From: Gnetum montanum
Taxonomy: Eukaryota > Streptophyta > Gnetopsida > Gnetales > Gnetaceae
Reading direction: 5' to 3'
DNA length: 64,000 nucleotides
Assembly: GCA_015680685.1 (NCBI GenBank)
Contig: MNCI01000970.1
Span: 338,979 to 402,978 of the forward strand
Both the position numbers and the translations under genes were made by a program. The first letter of the stretch is position 1, and each line of letters begins with the position of its first letter. The notes under the pieces are model-generated. The model saw nothing but the letters and a program-made list of their open reading frames with translations, made no database searches and was not told the origin of the DNA. Below, piece by piece: positions 32,036-43,420 of the stretch.

Positions 32036-33479
32036 TACAGCATACTGGCGAAATTTCTGGCGGGTTTTTGGACTCCCGCAGCGGTAGCAGAAATGGTGGA
32101 TACAATGGTGGTGAAATGGCATGCATAGTGGTGGCAAACGAAACAAGGTGGGGCTACATGCAATGAAATAATGAGGGTTTTTAGTTGAGAGGATGGCGAC
32201 AACAATGCCGAGACTATTGTAGTTACTTGCATGCATGCATGCATGCTGGCCATCTACACTGAGATGAGCGCTAATATGTTTGGCTGAGAAGCTCATGAGA
32301 TTAGCACTGATGTTGTTTGGAGATGGCAACATGGCTTTGCTGATTGGTGATGATTATTGTGGCCACTGCAGGCTGTGCTTCTGGACACAGCTACGGTTGG
32401 CCAGCCACACGGCCGCGGCTGGCCGGCTACAACGGTCGACGACCATAGCCTGCCTTGTTTGTTTCAGAGGCAAGGATTTTTTGTTTTCAGGCGCTAGCAC
32501 ATTGATTATTAAGTGTTGAATTTGGATTTGACAAATCGTAGGTCAAGATTTTAACTCACCCTTACTTTTGATATTAAGTTTTGGGTTTTTTTTTCTCTTT
32601 TTTGAACTTATTATTATTATTTTATTTTAACATGCATAATTAGAAACATTAAATGACAATATCTCTCAAATCGTAAGTCTAATTTGGACATAATTAGATC
32701 TCTCATGGATCATTTTAGATATAAGGCATATCTAGTGATGGTGGTTCATAACTCTTTCTGGATCATGTCTCCTTGTTCCTAGATGTTGTGGAAAATGCCA
32801 AATATACGTTATATTAGATATTAGCCATAAGAAAATAATGTGGAAATGTCAAATATGTGTAACATTTGACATTATGTATAATAAAAATAACAAGGAAAAT
32901 GTAGAAGAAAAGAGAAAAAAATGTTTTATTAACGTTAAATAATGTACCTAGGATATGCTCTTAGTGTTCCTTGGGGTTATCTTTCTTCAACATCTATCCC
33001 TTAGAAGATATCCAACACTACCATCATGGTTAGGCCTATCACTCGCCAAAAGGGATGGCCAGTCCTCTTCTTATCCCATTTCACTTTGCACCCATTACTC
33101 ATATTATAGGCTTTGCAACTCCATGTAGATACGAAATCTAATGCCTAGGTATTGTAACAAAAAAAAATTGGATGTTGAAAGAATCAAAAATTCCTAAGTA
33201 GAATAGTTTGACTTTGGGATCCACAGGCCTCGAAAAGGATCTAGAGCACTCAAATAGACTTCCTGACCAATTGAAGACTTAGAGGTTTGTTATTGAGCAA
33301 TAAAAATGGAGGAGCATAAATGTGTAAACAAAAAGCCAAATCCAATGTTAATATTGAGACAGAAACAGAGCAAAATGATATGGCTAAACAAAGCAAGCTA
33401 CAAACTATATAATAAATATTGCAAATAATAGTTGAAACATGTTTTGAATTATATAGATCGGGGTTGTTAAAGCATAAGA
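32036..33479. other. No supported gene
   Basis: 32036-32520 is locally GC-richer, with a (GCAT)n tract and GGCCGCGGCTGGCCGGC-type palindromic words near 32410. From 32520 to 33479 it is AT-rich with nothing recognisable. The 145-codon minus-strand frame at 32332-31895 partly translates the 45-bp array and is not taken as a gene. Confidence 0.5.
32228..32247. repeat. (GCAT)n microsatellite
   Basis: About five perfect units; self-complementary. Confidence 0.9.
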
Positions 33480-35380
33480 ATATAAAATATCTTCAAAACT
33501 TGGTGTAGGAGGTAGGGTGTGTTTCACACTAGTCTGCACCAATCTCTTAAGCTGATTTGCACTGGGGCAATTGCTGCTACAGCTTTTGGTACTTTGGTGA
33601 TCTATGCTGGTGGTGAAGGCTTGGACTTTTAGATTTTGCTCTACTCCAAAAGTCTCACTAAAAGCAAAATGATGCAAAAGTCTTGAAAATGATGCAAACT
33701 TTAATTTAAATAGGCCATACATTCACTGATTTTTTGCTAGCTTAGTTTTGGATGATTTTTGACAAATTTCTAACATTCCTTGTAACATTTTTTATGCTTT
33801 CAATGGTCGAAATTTGCAACATGTGGCATACCAACGTTTTTGACTTTTTGGACTAAAATACCAATGTGTGTGTTACTTTTCACCACCCAAAACTATAGCA
33901 TATGGACCACCAACATGTGGAGCTTTTTCTGCTAGGTTTGATGGTATATTTGGGCTATTTTCTTAGCCCAAATTTTAATTTGTGAACCACCAAAGTTTTT
34001 GGCTTTTGTTGCCAAAATTTGGCAATGTATTAACATCTTGGAGCTTTACTTGTTGGCATAAATGAAATTCTAGCTTGTGGGCTTTAAATTTCATTTTACA
34101 CATCAAAGAAATGTCTAAAACTTTGCCGAAGCAAGGCCATATGGTAGGATTTTTGATGGGAAAGTAAGACAATTATTTTTTTCTTTAAATTCCCATCAAA
34201 TTACAATGTAAACTTGGTTTTAAGGCCTCTTATGCATAACATGAATTTTTTGTGAGATGTTTCATTGGCCCTCTTTGTTGATGTTTGGAGGATTGACTCA
34301 AAAGACATCAACAAAACACCACTGTAGGTTCATCACCAATGCTCCCTCTCTACATTCAATTTGGTAGCTGTCAAATCATGCCAAGGAGTGCTCATGACAG
34401 TAAAATAAGATCATAATGGGATGTCAAACGTTTGAGATGAGATAAAGACTATATGTGGCTATTAGTATGAGCACTTTGGCTATATGAATGGTTACATGGG
34501 CTAACAAAGAATTCCAAATGTCAACATCATGGCTATGGTATGATGGTGACATGTGTATTGGCTAAAAAGGTCTTCATGCTTCGTGCTTGAACTATTGCTT
34601 ACTCAATGATGTCTTAGAGAAACCAGCACTTCATTCTTGGGCTTCTTTGGCCACTTGGCTCTATCTTTTTGTTTTAGAGCCTTTGATTTGACTGGCTTTA
34701 GGCTACATTATCCTCTTGGTTTTCTTGGCAATTTGCTTATCCATTTCTTTTGTAGGGGTGAAATCTTCAATGGCTTTCATTGCCAAGGCTGAGTTTTTTT
34801 TGTTTTCTTGTTGAATGAGGTACATTACATTCAAAAAACTTGAATGATGAAGCATGTCAAAAGAGATGTCACATGACCATGGTGCATGGATGTTGAACAT
34901 AAGTGTTCATTGTTAGCAAGGTAAGGAGGGCTGTAGTTTGGCTATGGGGATATGGCTCAAAGGAAGTAATGTAGTGATGCAAGGCAAGAATTCTTAGCAT
35001 AGTTAGACAAGCTAGTCAAATCTTATGTATCGAGATCACATGGTGACTTATTGCTATGATGAATCACACCTCTGCGATAGCTCTAGGTTTTCCCTACAAG
35101 CACAACTCTAATAAGATAAGAAAACAATTCAAAGAGTTCAAGTGATTATAAGAGATTGCATAAGGCCATATGATACAACTAGTAGATACATGCCACCATT
35201 AGTTATAACTTGTAAAACATGAGAAATATGTACTTTGTTTCATAGATTTATGCAAAGTTTGTAGTGCTTTGAGATGCCAAAAAGAAATAAGAGGTCATGC
35301 AAGCTTGCTTGTTGTAGGCTACAAAGATTGTTGATGTTAATAATTCATCCAAATCTATGAAAAAAGGCAAACAAAGGCTA
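33480..35380 (-). other. X 3' region, shared in inverted form with Y
   Basis: No coding sequence supported. Segments matched in reverse complement by Y include 33482-33525 with 50188-50230, 34255-34345 with 49470-49560, 34830-34905 with 48915-48990 and 34990-35080 with 48725-48800. It is probably the 3' non-coding region and/or LTR of the element. Confidence 0.55.
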
Positions 35381-35398
35381 CAAGCAAATAGTTCAATG

Positions 35399-36490
35399 TT
35401 AGATGTAATAAGGTTTGAGATAGGAATGGTTGACCGAATTGGTCAATTTATTCCCATCCATGTTTGCTAGCTTGAACACCCAATTAACATAAGCTTTAGT
35501 GACCAAGAAAGGTCCTTTCCAATTGGCTAAAAATTTGTCCACATATTCGTGAATGGCCTTGAGGACAAGGTCTCCTTCCTTGACTTCTTGCCTATTCAAA
35601 TCATGATGATGTTGTTATTTCTTGTTATTTCTATCCTTCTTAATATTGTTCAATGTTGGCTAGTGTTTGTATTTGCTATTCCACCACCAAATCAAGGTCA
35701 ATGGTACATAGCTTCTTATTCTACTCATCATTGATGAAGTTAGATAGAGCTACCCTTAATGATAAAACTTGCAATTCAAGAGGCAAAACAACTTCAAATC
35801 CATAAATAAGGCTATAAGGGATGGTACTAGTTGCAATTCTAAAGATTTTCCTAAAGGCCCAAAATGCTCATATGAGTTGTTCACGCGATTTGCATTTGCT
35901 ATTATTTAGCATCTTCTTAAGGAGGTTTATGATGACCTTGTTACTGGCTTTGACTTACCCATTGACTTGTGGATAGTATGGTGATGAAAAGGATGTTTGA
36001 TGTTTAATTGTTAACAAAAGCTTTGCGTTTCCTATCTACTAAACTATGATCCATTGTCTGTGATTATAGTTAAGGGTAAGCCAAAACTGGACATTATGTT
36101 GTCTATTACAAATTTATAGACTTGTTGAGATGTTTTTCTTAGAGAAGTAGCTTCAACCCAATTTGTAAAATATTCAGTTGTCGTGATGATGAAGCTATGT
36201 CCCATAGAAAATTTAGGTGTTATAGGTCCAATAATGTTGATTTTCCATCGTTGAAACAACTATGTGATCTAAGTGATGTGTACGTTAGTTGGTGGCATGT
36301 GTATCAAGTTGCTATGCCATTGAAAGATGTCATAAGTTTTGACCTTCTGTAGGTAGTCGCTTTCCATGTAGGGCCAATAGTATCTTGATTGTCTAATTTT
36401 TGTGGCCATGGCTCTAGGTCCTATATTTCTTCCACATATGCCCTCATGAACCTTCTCAAGGACTATGTGGGCTCTTGCATTGCCCAACAT
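35399..36490 (-). pseudogene. X integrase relic
   Basis: The zinc-binding part (36490-36269) has EKVHEGICG and RYYWPYMESD with a decayed second Cys pair. The core (36259-36044) has KINIIGPI, where the first catalytic Asp is Asn, then YFTNWVEA and the preserved TIITDNG. The C-terminal part (35599-35399) has VKEGDLVLK, NWKGPFLV and YLKPYY, as in Tat-type integrases, with no chromodomain. Integrase would join element DNA to the chromosome. Frames are separated by stops and a large part of the core between 36040 and 35600 is unreadable. Confidence 0.75.
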
Positions 36491-36549
36491 ACTAACAATA
36501 TACTATCATAGGACCTATAACATAATGTGTTCTTGGTTATAAGAACATA

Positions 36550-37190
36550 TTATCTTGATTGTTTACGTGCAATGTCCTTTTGAGAGGTATTTAGGTTTTG
36601 TGAAGGTTTACCATGCATTAGGTAAAACTTAATGTTTTCATACCACTCTTGTTGGGGAACATTGTCAATGGTGGCTATAGAGGTGCCTTCAGTGTTTTGC
36701 ATGATGGGAAGAGCACAATTCTCCATCAAGGAAGGTAACTTGCTAAATGCATCTAGCATTACACTTAGGGCTAAGGTGGCAATGGCATCAACTAAGGTGT
36801 TCTCGACTGAAAGAATGTGTTGTATACAAATATTTGTAAATTGAAGCATGAGTGTTTTAGATAGGTCATAGTAAGGTTGTAAGTGTTTGGCTTTACATGT
36901 GTAGACCTCGGTTACTTGGTTAACCATAAGTTGCGAATCATCTTTTATCATTAAACATGTGATTCCTCAATTATGAGTTGTCATCATTTCTCTAATTAAC
37001 CCTTCATATTTTGCTATGTTCTTAGTACATCGGAATTGGAAATGATAAGTGGAAATGATAAGTGAAAGATTGGACCTCAATAGATGATAATGTTATGATG
37101 GTAGCAGCATTGGCCCCATGGATAGTTGGAGCTCCATTAAAGTGCATGATGGCCTCATATCCTTTGGGTATCTCATTAACGATGTTGACA
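36550..37190 (-). pseudogene. X second (archaeal-type) RNase H relic
   Basis: The minus strand shows an IMHFNGAPTIHGANAATII block (~37150-37095), a CTKNIAKYEGLI block (~37040-37000) and DDSQLMVNQVTEVYTCK (~36945-36895), ending near NTLVDAIATLAL. This order is the additional RNase H found in Tat-lineage elements between the normal RNase H and integrase. The first catalytic Asp (Phe-Asp-Gly in active copies) is Asn here. It identifies the lineage better than RT does. Confidence 0.7.
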
Positions 37191-37249
37191 TGCTCATTCG
37201 GGAACTTAGGATCTATGGTTACATTATCCTCAATTGGAAAAGTTATGAG

Positions 37250-38450
37250 TTGAGCAACTACAGCTTGACCTTTTGTTGAGGCTTGGGAGATGTAATGCAG
37301 GTCAAACTTAGTTGTTATGGCCTTCCACTAGGCTATGCGGATGCTCTCGTAAATGTTGGTTGTAATGGCTCTTAGCATGTTGTCTTTGCATATCACATTG
37401 ACCTAACTCCTAAATAGGTAATGTCTCCACTTCTTTAAGGAGAAGAATAGGGCTAAACAATACTTCTCAACCTTAGTGTATCAGGTCTCATAGGATATCA
37501 ATACATGGTCTAAATAGTAAATGACCAACTCTCCTCCATCATCATGTTTTTGATAGAGTATATAGGCTATGGACATGTTGGAGATTGCAAGGTAGATGTA
37601 AAATGATTTGTCCTTCTGAGGTGAGTACATAGTGGGTAGTTGGACCAACTCTTACTTAATGTTATCTAAGGCTTCTTGGCATTGGTCAATCCACTCATAG
37701 TGAACTCCCTTTTTATGCAAGTGTTTTATGGATTGTAACTTATCTGTGAGCCTTAAGATAAATCCACAAATAAATTGTAATCTACCTTGTAATCCTTGAA
37801 ATTCTTTAAGGTTAGTAGGTGATGCCATGTTGGTTATGGCCTTAACCTTATTAGGATCATCACGTATCCTTGCCTTGGATACTATAAAACTAAGCATTTT
37901 ACCCATTTTAACATTGAAGACATACTTCTTAGGATTAAGTCTAAGATTGTGCTTGAGATATCATTGAAGTACTAGTTTTAGGTCATGTGCATGATCATTG
38001 ATCATCTTGGAATTTAAGGCTATGTCATCAACATAATCATTTAGTAACCCTAGGATGTAGTCATTGAAGATGTAGGTCTTGGCTCATTGATAGGTTGCAC
38101 CCATGTTCTTTAGACTAAATGGCATCATGATATAGCAAAAGGTTATCCAAGGGGTCATGAAGGTCATGTAGAGTTGATGCTTTGGGTTAATCCTAACATG
38201 GTTGTATCCCAAGAGTCCATCCATGAAGGATAGTAAGGCATGACTAGCCGTAGTATCAATGAGTTGATCAATACTAGGCAAAGAGAAATCATCTTTAATT
38301 GTTGCCTTAGTAAGGTCTCAAAAATTAATACAGATACGAATGCTCCCATTTTTCTTGAGAACTACCACTATGTTGGACACCCAATCAACATAATCAATAG
38401 CTCGGATGAAACTAGCTTGGTAAAGTTTCCTAATCTCATCACGAATTGCT
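37250..38450 (-). pseudogene. X reverse transcriptase and first RNase H relic
   Basis: RT reads ASFIRAIDYVDWVSNIVVV (~38420-38365), the SFMDGLLGYNHVRI block (38230-38190), an FCYIMMPFSLKNMGATYQ block (to 38084), then a Tyr-Val-Asp-Asp catalytic box at 38035-38024 and the thumb/connection block VKAITNMASPTNLKEFQGLQGRL (split near 37850-37780). The remainder to ~37250 holds a decayed RNase H. The catalytic Asp pair is kept, but stops occur on both sides. Motif wording fits Tat. Confidence 0.75.
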
Positions 38451-38629
38451 AGGGCCAAATTTGATCTAACTTTTCAAAATTTTTGTTTAACAGCTCTAAT
38501 ACTAGGGTCTAGTATAATTTTGTGTTGCACTAAATAAGGGTCGAGTCTTAGCATATCCTCATATTACTAAGAAAAGACTTTGATGTTATCTTGAAGAACT
38601 TGGGTGATGTCTTGGACCATCTAGGATTC

Positions 38630-38890
38630 TAGTGAGGAACTTAGTTTTAGAGTTTTCTCCTAATGATTATGTGTTGTGATAGGAACTTCAAGAAGAGAAT
38701 CCTTAGTAATGTCATTGACCTTGAGGTAAGGGTTTTAACTATGTAATTAAGCCATTCGAGGGATTTCTCTATCAAGGTTATATGATCAAATAGGCTCTCA
38801 GGTTCAAGATCTAGGTAATCAAGATTAATCAATCATTTGACATTACCATTGAGTTCGTTCAGGCTCAAAGGTTGGTTAATTTATGCCCAT
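38630..38890 (-). pseudogene. X short coding block upstream of RT, also present in Y
   Basis: A minus-strand frame (38832-38647) reads LDYLDLEPESLFDHITLIE, then SLEWLNYIV and further. A matching block is readable in Y on the + strand at 48140-48355 (Ile-Asp-Leu-Glu-Phe-Leu-Asn-Leu), with its own stops. By position it may be the end of gag or the protease region of the Tat element. I do not recognise a domain. Confidence 0.45.
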
Positions 38891-39059
38891 GTATCCATGT
38901 TTTGATCCTATGTGCCAACAAAAAACATATTATGCGGCATTTGTGTAGTATGATTGTTAAAAAATGTTAAAATAATGCAAGATACTTTAGTAGTAGAACA
39001 CCATAGAGCAACACAAGGATCAAACAAAGTAGATAAAGGTAAAACAATGTTAAGTAATG

Positions 39060-40000
39060 TCATAATATAATAAAACATACCTAAAAAATGAAAAACAAGG
39101 TCATAAGATGGTAAAAAAAGCTCACAAAAAGTAAATCAAGATAAAATGAGATGAAATAGAGGCCAAATGATGCCAAATGATGCAAAGTAAGGGACAAATG
39201 AAAGCCAAAACTATGCAAAATAATGCCAAATGAGGTTGAATGATGTCCTAAGGATACCAAATGATATTGAATGATGTCAAATGATGGTAAAACAAGGCCA
39301 AACATGATCAAATGATGGTAAATGTTGTCAAAATGTGGTAAAATTAGACCGAATGATGTCAAAAATGATGTAAAATGATACTAAATGATGTTAAAATATT
39401 ACAAAATGTTGTCAAATAATGTCAAATGAGAATAAATGATGTCAAAATGATATAAAGTATGAAAAAAAGGATATCAAATGATGTCGAGTAAGGTCAAACA
39501 AGGTTGAATGATCCAAAATAAGGTCAAATGACAAGAAATGATACCAAATGAAGCCAAATGATACCAAACAAAGTCAAATGATACCAAATGATGTCAAATA
39601 ATGTCGAAACAAGGTTAAAAGGTGTTGAATGACACTAAATGAGGTCAAAATGATGCAACATGATGTTAAATGACTTCAAATAATATCAAAATAATGGAAA
39701 ACTAATGAAAGAATGATGTCGAGTGATGCCAAATAGTGTCAAAATGATATAAAATGGTGTCGAAATGGTAAAAGATGTTGCTGAATGATGTTGAATGGTA
39801 CCAAATAATGTCAAAATGATACCAAATGATATCAAATGATATAGAATAAGATCAAATAATCGAAAAATGATATCAAATAATATCGAATGAGTCCAACAAG
39901 GCTAAATAAGGTCAAATGATGTTGAAACAATGCAAAATGACCCCAAATGGTATCAAATGATGTAAAAGGATGTCAAGCATAGTTGAACAAGGTCAAAAAA
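39060..40000. repeat. Degenerate AATGATGTCAA minisatellite within X
   Basis: Nearly 1 kb consists of variants of a ~10-11 bp unit such as AATGATGTCA, AATGATACCA and AAGGTCAAAC, often grouped as 20-22 bp doublets. It contains no real coding sequence; the 93-codon frame at 39362-39081 is a by-product. A short inverted remnant lies in Y at ~47840-47990. Confidence 0.85.
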
Positions 40001-40029
40001 AGTTGAAAATAATATTAAATAATAATATT

Positions 40030-42700
40030 TATTTTTTAAAGTACTTTTATGATCAAGATAAGAAAAACCTAGTGAAAATAGGCTTTAAATTGTTGAAACA
40101 AGTAGAAAATTGGTGAAAATGGATTTTAAATTATCAAAATAAAAAAAAATTAATAAAAAAGGCTTTAAATTGGTAGAATAAATAAAAATATAGAAAAATA
40201 ATTAAAACAAGAAAAAATATTGTAAAAATAGTAAAAATAAAAAAAAATCTTGTAAGAAATTGCTATAAAAGTGGTTTTTTGATGTAAAAACAATTTAAAA
40301 AGAAAAATTGTTGTATCCAACATGTGAGGCTAGAATTCCCAAAGTGCGAACATCATGTTTCATAATCCTAACATGTAGAGCCTGTATCCCTAGATTGTGG
40401 AAATTTTTTCTTAGGTTTTAGGCTTGTGGAACCCACTAAGGTAGCGTTTAGGCAATTTTGGTCTTGTCCATTGGTGGTATGGATTCCACAAGTTGGACCA
40501 TGTAATATCATAGTGTGTGAAGATTGGTACTCTAATGTGTGGTACCTATATGGTATTCTAGGAGATTTTCTTTACTAATTTTTTAGCCTTTCCAAGCACT
40601 TGTGGTAGCATCAAAGGCCTAGGAGAGAGAACTACCATTTTTGGAACTTCTTGGTGTAAAGTGTGAGTTGTTTTGGTTAAGTTTGAGCTTGTTTTTGCCC
40701 TACACATTAGCTTGCACGTTGGGAAGTGGTTTTCCAATGTGTGGGGGTTGAAGTGCCAACTTGTAAGGATTCCAGGGGTGGTTTCGACAAGGTTTTCTTG
40801 GTGTTTCTAGGATTTTGTATCAGCGTTGGAGGCTTGGAGGACAATCTGAAATTTTTTGGGATTTTTGAGGCAAATTATGAGTTTTCTTGAGAAAATATAC
40901 GATTTTATTTGCCCTACACGTTGGCTCACACATTGGGGAGTGGTTTTCCAATGTATGGATTTCAAACTTCTAGCTTGTGGATGCCTAAAGGTGGTTTTCA
41001 GCACTTGGAAAATCTGGCTTCTATTTCTAGGTTTGGATGAGCCCTCTAGGCAACGTCTAAGAAAATTGTAATGATGTATTTTTATGTTTAATCCTCAAAA
41101 ATTGGTCCACATGTTGGATAGTGGTTTTTCAACATATGAAAGTAAGGCCTTTAAGTTCTATATGCTACCCCACCCATTGGGAGGTGATTTTCTAGCTTGT
41201 GAGGCTATAAACAAGAAATTTTCAACAAATACCCAATGTTTTAGGCTTATTTCTTATTCTTTTTCCTAAGTTCATTTTGTAGATGGTTTTATTGAATTTC
41301 AAAGGACTTTTTATTGCCAACGTATAAGGTACTTTGGAAGGATTTTGAAACCAAACTTTAGCATTGGAGGCTCTTTCTCATCCAATCTTCCAAGGGCAAT
41401 GTATAAGAGCTAAATTGTTGTTCAAAAACTTAAATTCATACAATTTCCCAGCTATCTTAGCTTCTACTCATCCTTGTGGATAGTGTTGTGGTAGTAGAAC
41501 CAAGAATTTCAAGCTTTTCCCTACATTAGTGATGGTAGAATTCACAAGCCTTGAACACCATGGTGAAGAAGAGCAAATTGAGAAGTTAGAATCTAATTTT
41601 GGATGAGGTAGAGGAGGTAATATGCATTGTATCAAGGCTTTCAAATCCTTTTGTAGGTGAAGGATGTTCAACTAGGACCACTAGGTACTAATTCCTCATC
41701 AGTTTATCCAATTTTTTACAATTTTATGGAAATGTTTTTCTACCTCTAGGCTACACTAGGTTAAGATTTTTTTGTTCTGAGCATGTTGAATCCAAGATCT
41801 AGGCCTATTGATTATGTTAGCAGTGAAATTTTTGGTTTTGATCTTTGATTGTGAAAAATATGAATTTTTTCCTCACATGTATGCTCATCGTTTTTGCCCT
41901 AGTTTTAGTTAGTTTTGGCTTAACTTTGACATTTTTGCTAGACCTCACAGGCTAAAAGTTTGTAGTTTTGATTACATAGATCTATTGTTTTGGGTTTTTT
42001 AGCTATATTGGAGGTTGAATTATATTTTTTTGAATTTTTTATAGAATTTTTTCCAACCCAAATTTCAATGTTTTGGCCTATTTTCACAAAATTTTGTAGC
42101 TTTACCATGGGAATACTAGTAGTGTTTGGAACTTCTTGTGATCTTTTGATAAGTGTTTATGGTTTTAGGGTATTGCAAATTCAATTTAGAGGGGTTCTAT
42201 GTGAAGTTTGTAAGATTTGAAATTTTTTACAAATATTTTCAAAGTATTTAGTGCAATTGGTTCACTACAAACCAAGGTTTTTTCGATCAAATTTTCATGC
42301 AATTTTGAGTTTTTCCACACTATTATTTTAGCATTGATGTTGGATTTTGGTGATTTGGGCTATGTTCTTTGCATACAAGGTTAATCATAATTTTTTGAAA
42401 ATTTTCCCAGCTCCCAAGATCTATAGTGGTTAGGTTTGAATTTGTTTTGTAGAATTTTTGGTGTTTAGGATAGTGTTGGATACTTATGCATGGTTTTTGG
42501 TGAGTTTGAATTTTTCATAGGTTTATAGCTAGCATGTGGCATCATTTGTGCTTCATATCACAACATATGAAAGGGTTGAGGCTTTTAGTAGGAAGGTATA
42601 GCAACATGTAGGCTCTAAGAGCCAATAAAACTCATGTTTTTTGTTTCCACTTTGCTTACATTCCCATCCTTTAAGCTTGTTGGCCATCATACTTTGCAAA
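40030..42700 (-). other. X 5' leader or LTR-like region
   Basis: AT-rich, with recurring phrases such as AGCTTGTGG, CACATTGGGGAGTGG and GGTTTTCCAATGTGTGG (for example near 40720-40750 and 40920-40960), suggesting internal duplication. Segments 40020-40070 and 41560-41630 match Y in reverse complement. No supported gene. Confidence 0.45.
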
Positions 42701-43139
42701 ATCCCATTCATTAAATTTCAATGCTATTAATTTTTCTTTTAGTATTGTTAAAAACTTAGTTTTATGTCAATTGTTTGTGGTAATGCTTATTTTAAACTTT
42801 TGAATGTCAATTGTTTGTTAAAATGTCTAACTAGTTTTTTACTACATTAAATACTTGTCAAGGTGTCAACTTTGGTTTTTCATTATGTGAATTAAGGTGT
42901 AAAGAGACTAAAATTGATTTGTATTAGAATGGAAAACATGTTAGTGGCTTTGGTTATCTTGTGTATTTTTATTTCATGATAACGTTGTCATTCCATAAGC
43001 CATTTATGTTTGGCTTTTGTTAATTTTTATTTTAGTATTTCTATGATTTTATATGGTCTAATGGCTATGTGTTTTGGCTATGAATAGGGCCTTTTTGAAA
43101 CCTATGTTGATTATCATTGAGTTGGTAGAAATTTGATGT

Positions 43140-43420
43140 TGAATATGAATGACTACAAAAATGAGCTTGAACCTTGATATGAACCTTGACAACCACATAC
43201 TAATATGGTTTAGACTTGGTGCCAAAGAATTCCTTATGTACTTGCTCCACAATTACAGTGTAATCATATGGTCACACTTGGCTGTAGATGTTGCAATCAT
43301 AATCATGGAGACTTTCATGGTGGGGTCTTTTAACTATGTTTTGAAGTTCATTTTTGATGATCTTAACACCCAAAGAAAGATAAAGAAAAATAATACTTCA
43401 TATTCTGTGGGAGGGTGAAG
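43140..43420 (+). pseudogene. Possible FCP1-like (HAD) phosphatase domain remnant
   Basis: An 89-codon frame contains a LGAKEFLMYLLHNYSVIIWS stretch, followed by VDVAIIIMETF and YVLKFIFDDLNTQ. This resembles the middle of FCP1-like/NLI-interacting-factor phosphatase domains, in which an Arg-Pro-Gly-x-x-Glu-Phe-Leu strand is followed by a Val-x-Ile/Val-Trp-Ser/Thr-Ser motif and a helix. The catalytic Asp-x-Asp motif that should lie upstream is not found. It could be a captured exon or a decayed paralogue. Weak call resting on one motif. Confidence 0.3.

Larger units (their letters stand above)
33480..42700 (-). mobile_element. X: Tat-type Ty3/gypsy retrotransposon, minus strand
   Basis: In element order (minus strand): a 5' leader or LTR-like part (~42700-40030), a minisatellite (~40000-39060), a short conserved coding block (~38880-38640), RT, RNase H, a second archaeal-type RNase H, integrase (38450-35399), and a 3' part (~35380-33480). 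The second RNase H and RT wording such as LLSFMDGLLGYNHVRINP are Tat/Ogre features. Every domain is broken by stops. Parts of the leader, the coding block and the 3' part recur inverted in Y (46130-50250). I could not find a direct repeat proving LTR limits, so the ends are estimates. Confidence 0.7.

Noticed and set aside
31895-32332. 145-codon minus-strand frame over the nested tandem repeat
   Set aside because: Two different minus frames are open across the 45-bp array simply because the period is a multiple of three; no start context, promoter or homologous domain.
39081-39362. 93-codon frame in the minisatellite, and the idea of a CRISPR-like array there
   Set aside because: Units are short, directly abutting and degenerate, without unique spacers; the frame is a by-product of a repeat that happens to lack stops. 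A CRISPR array is not expected in a plant nuclear genome.
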